Assembly: GCA_015057555.1 (NCBI GenBank)
Contig: SVEC01000025.1
Span: 1-38,696 of the forward strand
Length of the DNA: 38,696 nucleotides
Direction: 5' to 3'
Source: Lachnospiraceae bacterium
GTDB taxonomy: Bacteria > Bacillota > Clostridia > Lachnospirales > Lachnospiraceae
Numbering within the stretch: the first letter of the stretch is position 1; each line of letters begins with the position of its first letter. Shown in pieces: positions 32,870 through 38,696 of this stretch. The position numbers and the translations under genes are program-made. The notes below the pieces were generated by a model. That model saw only the letters and a list, made by a program, of their open reading frames with translations. It had not been told where the DNA came from and made no database searches.

Positions 32870-33394
32870 ATGAGTTTTTCTTTTGGACTTAGAGATTTGT
32901 TGGACCCTATGAAAAGGCTTATTATGGGAGTGCTGCTTATAGCCTTAGGCATATTCTGTATGATAGGTAAGAATTGGTATCAGGGAATGGAAAGGTCGGA
33001 TTGTGCTGTGGTTGAAGCCACCTTTGATGATTGTAAGTATCATTCAGACAGTGATGGTGGAATAGATGTTAATAGTGTATATCTTACCTTTGATGACTAT
33101 GGCTCGGACCTTGATATTCACACTAGCTGTGCTGGCGATGAACTTATTGAACGATTGATGGACTTAAAATCAGGTGCTAAGATGAAGCTTCTCGTTCATG
33201 AGAAAACAAAAATTATATATGAGCTTAAGGTAAATGGAGAAACCTGGCTTGATTTTGATGATGCTAGAGCCTCAATAGAGAAGAACAATAATATTATAAC
33301 TATAGTGGGCTATATAATGCTTGGCCTTGGGGTGATATTTGCTATATCCGCCATTATACCAATGTTTTTCGTAAAGGGTTCAAGAGGAGAGTAA
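32870..33394 (+). CDS. Small two-pass membrane protein (DUF3592-like)
   Basis: The start is ATG 32870, after ACTGGAGG; the frame is open far upstream through the promoter and is ignored there. The 174-residue product has membrane segments at about 18-36 (LIMGVLLIALGIFCMIG) and 143-168 (IITIVGYIMLGLGVIFAISAIIPMFF). Between them is a beta-rich domain of about 100 residues (CAVVEATFDDCKYH, VYLTFDDYGSDLDIHTSCAGDELIERL), as in DUF3592-type proteins. It lies 3 nt before the protease gene. A decayed relative lies in the same place behind module 3 (38401-38462). Role unknown, perhaps secretion or surface display of the neighbour. Confidence 0.7.
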   Translation: MSFSFGLRDLLDPMKRLIMGVLLIALGIFCMIGKNWYQGMERSDCAVVEATFDDCKYHSDSDGGIDVNSVYLTFDDYGSDLDIHTSCAGDELIERLMDLKSGAKMKLLVHEKTKIIYELKVNGETWLDFDDARASIEKNNNIITIVGYIMLGLGVIFAISAIIPMFFVKGSRGE

Positions 33395-33397
33395 GAG

Positions 33398-36300
33398 ATG
33401 AGAAGACTGTTAAAAAGGTACATAGCAATTTGGATGGTGCTTCTTGTGACAATTTTAAACTTTCGTATTGACGCTTACGCTGCAGATCAATATAAGGGTG
33501 GAATTGTTATAGAGGATGGTGCACCTAAGGTGGTAGAGGAGGGACTTATGCCCTCGACTGGAGATGTTAAGGCGGCAGTACTTACGGTAGAGTTTGCAGA
33601 CCTTGAAGCTACCTTATCCAAGGATGAGGTAAGTAGCCTTATGTTTGGGGAAGGCGACAGTGTTACAAGCTATTATAAGAATAGCTCATATGATAAGCTT
33701 AACATTAGCGGCGATGTGTACGATTGGTATGCCACAGAAAATACTCGTACATTCTATGAGGAATATTTTGGAGAGTATTCGTCAAATGAGTATCTTTTTA
33801 GAGAAGTGCTTACTGCCATGGATAGTCAGATAGATTTTTCCCAGTATGATAGTGATGATGATGGATATGTGGATGCAGTGTATTTGATCTATGCGGGAGA
33901 AGATGCTGGCTTTGGCTCTACCTGGTGGGCATATATGATTAAGCTTATGGAGGAGCTGACAGTTGATGAAAAGAAAATCGCTCAATTTGTAATTATGCCA
34001 GAGTATTTCGATTATATGACTGCAGCTCATGAAACAGGACACGCCATGGGTTTACAGGATTACTATGATACTGATATGAACGTGAATTCCCAGTCTTATT
34101 ATGGAACAGAATCTTTGATGTGTTCCTCAACGGGAGATTTGGATATATTATCAAAATGGATGCTGGGCTGGCTTACTCCTCAAAGTATAACAGAGGATAA
34201 AACCATATCCCTTAGGCCAAGTAATGAGTATCCTGATGCAGCATTGATTAAAACCAATGTTGAAGGAATAGATGATGCATTCTTCTTGATTGAATATAGA
34301 ACAAGTACAAATAATTACAAGGAATCAGCTGTAAATGGTGTAAGTGTATTTAGGGTAAATGCAGCAATAGACCCCCAGACTGGTTCATATATGTATGATG
34401 TAAGTTCCAGCGAGGTTCGCCTAATAGAGCGGGTGGCAATAGATGTTGAGTCAGGGTTTGCTATGGGTAACTTGGCAAATCCAATTAGCTATATTGTTCA
34501 AGAGGATGGTGAAAATGTACAGTATATTCCTACAGGAATTATTGTGGATAATATTAATATAGTGGATGGAGTAGCTACCCTAGATATAACATATGGTGAT
34601 GCCATAATATCTGGAAGCTTGGATTATGAAAAAACAAATCTAATGGCGGATAGCAGAATAGGTTACACCTTTGACTTCCCAGTAGGGGTAAACTATGTTG
34701 GCGAAGATTTGATTGCTACAGACGGAAACCATGAGATAACCGTAAAGGTGTATAGGGATATATATTCTGATACCATTAGTAAAAATAAATATTTCTTATA
34801 TACTACAGAGCAGGTAAAACCTAACACTACATATACTATAGATATACCTGAAGGGGTATTTGTATCCTTCGATGGAAGAGAAAATGAAGAAGAAAAGCTA
34901 CAGATTACTACATCAGCATATGGTGATAAAAAGGAGTACACCAAGGCCTTCGGAAGTGAAGCCTATATGTCACAAAGTTTGACTTATGGAGATGGAGGAT
35001 TTGTATATTTTACCAACGAAGACGGAGATTTGTGTATGAACACAGTGGATGCGGCTGGAAATAAACAGCGCAAGGTGTTATATGAGATGGGAGAGCAGTA
35101 CTCGGATGGTATGATATGGACATCCATAGTACAGGCTTGTATGCTAGATGATGGAAGCTATGTGGTTACAGCAAGAGAATATACCAATAATACAATATTT
35201 AAGATTAAAGAGGATGGTACAGTTGATTATGTAAATACTATAGAGCTAGACGAGCCAATGATACTATCTGCAGTAGGAAATACTGCTTTGTTGGGAATGC
35301 AGGATGGTTCAAACTATATGGTATTAACAGGAGATAATCAGATAGATGTGGCTGATATTAGCGATATTTATAGTCCTCTGATTAAATGTGGCGACAGATA
35401 TGTATGTATAACAGAATCAGAAACTGGAGCCCAAGCTGTTATCTATGATGAGGAGTTAAATTTAATAGGTGCATTTCCTAATAGCAACTCAGGCTCTGTT
35501 ATTGGTGTGGACATAGTGGATGGAAAAATGATTTCCTTTGAAAACTGTTATAATGATGAAGAACAAGCTGTAGAAATATATGCATTTGTATATAATGAAG
35601 ATGAAAGCTTGTTGGAAAAGGTGTTAATAAGTAAAAGCGCAGAAACTGGGATTAACTATAGTAAAGTTATTGCTTGCCAAAGTGGATATGTTTTTGTGGG
35701 TACCAAGGACTTGATGGTTGAAGATAATTATTTTGGTAGTATGGAAGCTTCTATAGCAAATATAATGGTTACAGATAAGAGCTTCAATGCTTTGTACAAG
35801 TGCTCCTTAAACCGTGGTGCTTACTTGTCAAAAGAAGTTGTGGTTGGTGTTTCAGAGTCAGGCGATAATATAGTATGTAGTACTATTAACTGCGATTATG
35901 TGTTACAGCTATCAAGTAAGGATGAACCAGTGACTCCGCCTACAGAGGATGATCCGGTCGCACCACCATCAGAGGATGATCCGGTCACACCACCAGTTGA
36001 GCAAACTCCGCCGGCTATTAACGTATACTACCGCACTCATATTCAGAGCTTTGGATGGGAAGGTGAGGCGGATAAGGTCTCGACTTGGAAGAAGAATGGT
36101 GATGTGTCAGGAACTAGTGGTAAGGCAAAACGTCTAGAGGGAATCCAGATAGAGGTTGAATCATCGGAAGCTGGAAAGGATATAGACCTTGGAATTCAGT
36201 ATACTACACACTGCCAGTCCTACGGCTGGTTGCCATGGTCAGCATCTGGTGAGATGAGTGGAACCACTGGAGAGTCAAAGCGTCTAGAGGCTATAAAGAT

Positions 36301-37102
36301 TCAGCTTACAGGAGCAGATAAGGATAAGTATGATGTACACTACAGAGTTCACGCCCAGTCCTACGGTTGGCTTGATTGGGCATCAAATGGTGAGCCAGCA
36401 GGAACAGCAGGCTACGGAAAGAGACTAGAGAGTATTCAGATAGTAGTTGTTAAAAAGGGTGAAAGCTTTAATAAGGAAATAGGTGGTATTTCATCTAAAG
36501 AGGCAGAAGCATATATCGCGAAGAGCGGTTTATCACCAGTTCTTGGACAGGCTGCAACAGATGCTATAAATCCTGAGATTAAGGGTGCTGATGCTCCATA
36601 TGTAATGTATAAGACTCACGTACAATCCTTTGGTTGGCAGCAGTGGGTATATAATGGAGCAATGTCTGGAACTGAAGGAAAAGCAAAGAGGCTTGAGGGT
36701 ATTAATATTAAGCTTTCAAATGCACCATACCAAGGCGGTATAGTATACACAACTCACGTTCAAAGCTATGGATGGAAGGATGGAAATCCAGAGACCGACA
36801 AGTCAACTTGGAAGGGCAAGAACGGCTCTATGTCAGGAACTTCTGGTGAAGCAAAACGTCTTGAGGCTATCTGTATCGACCTTACAGGTGAGATGGCTGA
36901 GCATTATGATGTATATTACAGAGTACACGCCCAGTCCTACGGCTGGCTTGGTTGGGCTAAGAACGGCGAAGAGGCAGGATCAGAAGGCTTATCAAAGAGA
37001 CTTGAAGGAATCCAGATAGTGTTAGTTAAAAAGGGTGAAGCTGCACCTGCTAATAACTATGGTGGAATTACTTCAACTAGTGATAAGGCGTTTGTGAAAT
37101 GA
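33398..37102 (+). CDS. Secreted M6-family metalloprotease with six ChW repeats
   Basis: The 1234-residue preprotein has a signal peptide (residues 1-28, cleavage after DAYA). Residues about 45-340 are the M6 (immune inhibitor A-like) peptidase domain with His211-Glu-x2-His215 in AAHETGHAMGLQDYYD, the zinc-binding site. Residues about 370-840 are beta-rich, with repeated FVYFTNEDGD-like strands suggesting a propeller. A Pro/Asp/Glu linker (PPTEDDPVAPPSEDDPV) separates six clostridial hydrophobic (ChW) repeats with the core THxQSxGW ... SGTxGxAKRLE. ChW repeats are thought to bind cell-surface or carbohydrate ligands. Inferred role: digesting extracellular protein while bound to a surface. Confidence 0.88.
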   Translation: MRRLLKRYIAIWMVLLVTILNFRIDAYAADQYKGGIVIEDGAPKVVEEGLMPSTGDVKAAVLTVEFADLEATLSKDEVSSLMFGEGDSVTSYYKNSSYDKLNISGDVYDWYATENTRTFYEEYFGEYSSNEYLFREVLTAMDSQIDFSQYDSDDDGYVDAVYLIYAGEDAGFGSTWWAYMIKLMEELTVDEKKIAQFVIMPEYFDYMTAAHETGHAMGLQDYYDTDMNVNSQSYYGTESLMCSSTGDLDILSKWMLGWLTPQSITEDKTISLRPSNEYPDAALIKTNVEGIDDAFFLIEYRTSTNNYKESAVNGVSVFRVNAAIDPQTGSYMYDVSSSEVRLIERVAIDVESGFAMGNLANPISYIVQEDGENVQYIPTGIIVDNINIVDGVATLDITYGDAIISGSLDYEKTNLMADSRIGYTFDFPVGVNYVGEDLIATDGNHEITVKVYRDIYSDTISKNKYFLYTTEQVKPNTTYTIDIPEGVFVSFDGRENEEEKLQITTSAYGDKKEYTKAFGSEAYMSQSLTYGDGGFVYFTNEDGDLCMNTVDAAGNKQRKVLYEMGEQYSDGMIWTSIVQACMLDDGSYVVTAREYTNNTIFKIKEDGTVDYVNTIELDEPMILSAVGNTALLGMQDGSNYMVLTGDNQIDVADISDIYSPLIKCGDRYVCITESETGAQAVIYDEELNLIGAFPNSNSGSVIGVDIVDGKMISFENCYNDEEQAVEIYAFVYNEDESLLEKVLISKSAETGINYSKVIACQSGYVFVGTKDLMVEDNYFGSMEASIANIMVTDKSFNALYKCSLNRGAYLSKEVVVGVSESGDNIVCSTINCDYVLQLSSKDEPVTPPTEDDPVAPPSEDDPVTPPVEQTPPAINVYYRTHIQSFGWEGEADKVSTWKKNGDVSGTSGKAKRLEGIQIEVESSEAGKDIDLGIQYTTHCQSYGWLPWSASGEMSGTTGESKRLEAIKIQLTGADKDKYDVHYRVHAQSYGWLDWASNGEPAGTAGYGKRLESIQIVVVKKGESFNKEIGGISSKEAEAYIAKSGLSPVLGQAATDAINPEIKGADAPYVMYKTHVQSFGWQQWVYNGAMSGTEGKAKRLEGINIKLSNAPYQGGIVYTTHVQSYGWKDGNPETDKSTWKGKNGSMSGTSGEAKRLEAICIDLTGEMAEHYDVYYRVHAQSYGWLGWAKNGEEAGSEGLSKRLEGIQIVLVKKGEAAPANNYGGITSTSDKAFVK
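36025..37050 (+). repeat. Six ChW repeats in two groups of three
   Basis: Repeats begin near 36025, 36193, 36337, 36601, 36745 and 36913, each about 45 codons with the core QS(F/Y)GW and KRLE. Repeat 1 resembles repeat 5, 2 resembles 4, and 3 resembles 6 (YRVHAQSYGWL). The triplets are separated by a linker of about 50 codons (KEAEAYIAKSGLSP). The pattern suggests duplication of a three-repeat unit. Confidence 0.8.
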
Positions 37103-37151
37103 CATATTTGATATGTTGTGAGATAATTTAATAAGGTTCTAAATTATAATT

Positions 37152-37193
37152 ATCCCTTGATGATTAGTGTATCTAATTGTCAGGGGATTTTTT
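37152..37193 (+). terminator. Terminator of the protease operon
   Basis: ATCCCTTGA (37152-37160) pairs with TCAGGGGAT (37180-37188), with a further GATTAG/CTAATT stem inside and six T at 37188-37193. From there to 37400 the DNA is AT-rich and holds no recognisable gene. Confidence 0.88.
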
Positions 37194-37400
37194 GTTTTCT
37201 AATGTGAGAAAATTGGATATGTTTTTCACAGACTGGTCACAAAATGACACGATTGTTTACATTATTACCGCAAAAGTTTACAAATTTAGTCTTTGCAATT
37301 TGTAAATATGTACGTACAATATATCATATGAACGAATAATATTTGAATAATTCAAGGTGTAAATGGTGTAGGAAGGAGTAGCGATTTTATAAGTGATATA

Positions 37401-38265
37401 ATGAATATTGGACAGAATAATGTAATGACAGAATTTGTAAAAACAGATGATATATTGAAAGATATGTGCGGTATTATTGAATCTTCGCAAAAGGCTGCTT
37501 ATAAGGCACTTAATATAGCGTTAATACAGAGAAATTGGCTTATTGGATATCGGGTTGCGGAGGAAGAAATAAAAGGTGGAACACGTTCGGATAATTACGG
37601 ATTACATATAATAAAAAAATTGTCAAGCCAGTTGTCTGAAATATATTGTCATGGTCTCATTGCAGGGTACTTTTGCAGGTTGAAGATGAAAATGCACGAG
37701 CATGGTATGAGACAGAATCCATATAACAAACATGGAGTGTAAGAACACTACAGCGAAATATTTTGTCACAATATTATTATCGTATGTTAAAAACTCAGAG
37801 AGAAGAACTTGCGGAAGATGAAATGAAAGAATTGACACGTGAGTATCAGAGTGACAAATATGAGTTTATTAAAAACCCAGTGGTTGCGGAATTTTTAGGC
37901 TTTGCAGCTAACACAGACTTTACAGAAAGCGACCTTGAAAAAAGTATAATTACATATTAAAATGTTTTTTATTGATAGACCTTAAAACGGAGAAAATATC
38001 TCACCAAGATGTGGGGCAGATGGATATGTATATTCGTATGTATGATGAACTAAAAAGAAGTGAGGGGGATAATCCGACTATGGGATTGATTCTTTGTGCT
38101 GATACAGATGAAGATATCGCTCGTTACTCTGTGATGCATGGTCATGAACAGCTATTTGCATCGAAATATAAATTATACTTACCAACAGAAGAAGAGCTGA
38201 GGGCAGAGATAGAAACACAAAAGGCTATGTTTTACCTTCAACAACAGGAAAAAGAGTATGATTAG
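37401..38265 (+). pseudogene. Decayed YhcG/DUF1016-type PD-(D/E)xK nuclease gene
   Basis: Three fragments in changing frames resemble consecutive parts of one DUF1016 family protein. First is the N-terminal helical domain (ALIQRNWLIGYRVAEEEIKGG, KLSSQLSEIYCHG). After a frame change comes LLQVEDENARAWYETESI, an in-frame TAA, then QTWSVRTLQRNILSQYYYRML. Last is YNYILKCFLLIDLKTEKISH (from about 37940) running to the native end. Between LEKSII and YNYILK the segment carrying the first catalytic Asp is missing; the DLK of IDLKTEK remains. At least two deletions, one stop and frameshifts make it non-functional. Intact homologues are often found near restriction-modification or other defence genes. 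Confidence 0.85.
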
Positions 38266-38275
38266 TAGATTACCC

Positions 38276-38311
38276 ATCCACCCTGTACAAAAAAGGCAGG
38301 GTGGATTTTTT
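38276..38311 (+). terminator. Terminator behind the nuclease pseudogene
   Basis: ATCCACCCTG (38276-38285) pairs perfectly with CAGGGTGGAT (38297-38306), followed by six T. It ends directly at promoter module 3. Confidence 0.9.
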
Positions 38312-38313
38312 GT

Positions 38314-38372
38314 ACGCAAAAAGTAGCCTTTTATACGCAAAAAAAATCATTTCCCCCAATATGTGCTATATT
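38314..38372 (+). promoter_or_regulatory. Activator-type promoter module 3 (ACGCAAAAA direct repeat)
   Basis: Box 1 at 38314-38322, box 2 at 38335-38343 (21 bp apart), TATATT at 38367-38372, 32 bp after the start of box 2, preceded by TGTGC. Same geometry as modules 1 and 2. It precedes the remnant at 38401 and the secreted-protein gene at 38465. Confidence 0.75.
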
Positions 38373-38400
38373 ACCCCTAGAATAAATTGAAAAACTTGGC

Positions 38401-38462
38401 ATGAGTTTGATGCAGTAGTTACTATAACAGCCATTATACCAATGATTTTTAGGAGGAAATGA
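38401..38462 (+). pseudogene. Remnant of a DUF3592-like membrane protein gene
   Basis: The DNA keeps both ends of a gene like the one at 32870-33394. It has a start ATGAGTTTG (MSL, compared with MSF) after TGAAAAACT, as upstream of the intact gene, and then an out-of-frame end reading AVVTITAIIPMIFRRK and a stop, which matches VIFAISAIIPMFF of the intact copy. About 155 codons are missing. The remaining ATG frame stops at TAG 38416-38418. Confidence 0.65.
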
Positions 38463-38464
38463 TA

Positions 38465-38696
38465 ATGAAATTGAACTTGTTAAGAAAGAACCAAAAAAGA
38501 ATTACCACATTTGTTATGGTACTGGTTATGTTGTGGAGTATGTTGGATACATCCATGCTGACAGCTTACGCGAAAGATGGTCATAACACTTATAATATGG
38601 GGATTAAAACCATAGGAGACGGAAAAACAGTGATATCTAATACTGTTAAATATGACGGAAATGAAACTCTTTATAAAGTAGAAAATGGAGTTGAGG
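38465..38696 (+). CDS. Secreted protein, N-terminal part only
   Basis: The start is ATG 38465, 8 nt after GGAGG; the ATG at 38459 is too close to that site. The gene runs off the window after 77 codons. Residues 1-36 are a signal peptide with a basic start (MKLNLLRKNQKR), hydrophobic core TTFVMVLVMLWSML and a likely cut after TAYA. The mature part (KDGHNTYNMGIKTIGDGK) is not recognised. Promoter module 3 and the remnant of a DUF3592-like gene precede it, as in the protease operon, so a surface protein of the same regulon is likely. Confidence 0.8.
   Translation, partial: MKLNLLRKNQKRITTFVMVLVMLWSMLDTSMLTAYAKDGHNTYNMGIKTIGDGKTVISNTVKYDGNETLYKVENGVE

Noticed and set aside
37264..37275. Possible fourth activator box (ACCGCAAAAG) before the nuclease pseudogene
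   Set aside because: Only a near match, no second box 21 bp away and no TATATT at the fixed distance.

Overview
The window reads as a chromosomal segment of a low-GC Firmicute, most likely a gut or rumen Lachnospiraceae (Butyrivibrio/Lachnospira/Roseburia-like). Pointers are the paired glgC-glgD genes, a rapZ-whiA-crh cluster of clostridial type, a DUF6033-like protein, Sel1-repeat and BMP-kinase proteins, and a secreted protease with clostridial hydrophobic (ChW) repeats. Genus is inference. No rRNA, tRNA, CRISPR array, insertion sequence or prophage was seen.

Layout. 1-1297: tail of one gene, a DUF6033-like gene, an ORF stopped after nine codons, and a nested inverted repeat enclosing a GC-rich structured element (A). 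1298-4310 (minus): four-subunit 2-oxoacid:ferredoxin oxidoreductase, porCDAB. 4554-9065: acidic zinc-ribbon-like membrane protein, a membrane-anchored protein and an aconitase-family hydratase. 9117-10598: tandem-receiver protein and stand-alone HPt protein, both without an output domain. 10742-12936: NfeD/stomatin pair plus two small proteins. 13107-17784: glgC, glgD, spoVG, hprK and a ROK glucokinase. 17937-20793: murB, rapZ, whiA and an HPr-like gene with Ser15 and Ser46, that is, a Crh-type regulator that can serve as HprK substrate but not as a PTS carrier. 20866-23586: large Sel1-repeat protein, followed by a second copy (B) of the structured element. 23910-26486: clpB. 26748-32669: two membrane-anchored BMP-type binding proteins, a hybrid kinase with receiver and HPt, and a membrane HD-GYP-receiver protein. 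32870-37102: small membrane protein and secreted M6 metalloprotease with six ChW repeats. 37401-38265: a decayed YhcG/DUF1016-type nuclease gene. 38465-end: start of another secreted protein.

Two signals stand out beyond the genes. First, three promoters (26635-26693, 32772-32830, 38314-38372) share one rigid layout: the 9-mer ACGCAAAAA twice with 21-bp periodicity, then a TATATT -10 box starting exactly 32 bp after the start of the second box, and no recognisable -35. They stand before the BMP/kinase/HD-GYP operon, the ChW-protease operon and the last secreted protein, so they probably define one activator-dependent surface and signalling regulon. The third locus is a decayed relative of the second. 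Second, elements A (minus) and B (plus) share 19-nt and 9-nt conserved blocks, while three helices around them are kept with different bases. That is the signature of a structured RNA, and each copy lies just downstream of a gene on its own strand.

The central block couples carbon status to storage and envelope growth: HprK can phosphorylate Crh on Ser46, GlgC/GlgD make ADP-glucose, the ROK kinase supplies glucose-6-phosphate, and RapZ, WhiA and MurB tie in to cell-wall and division control. The right-hand third is a sensory and secretory region with a c-di-GMP phosphodiesterase candidate.
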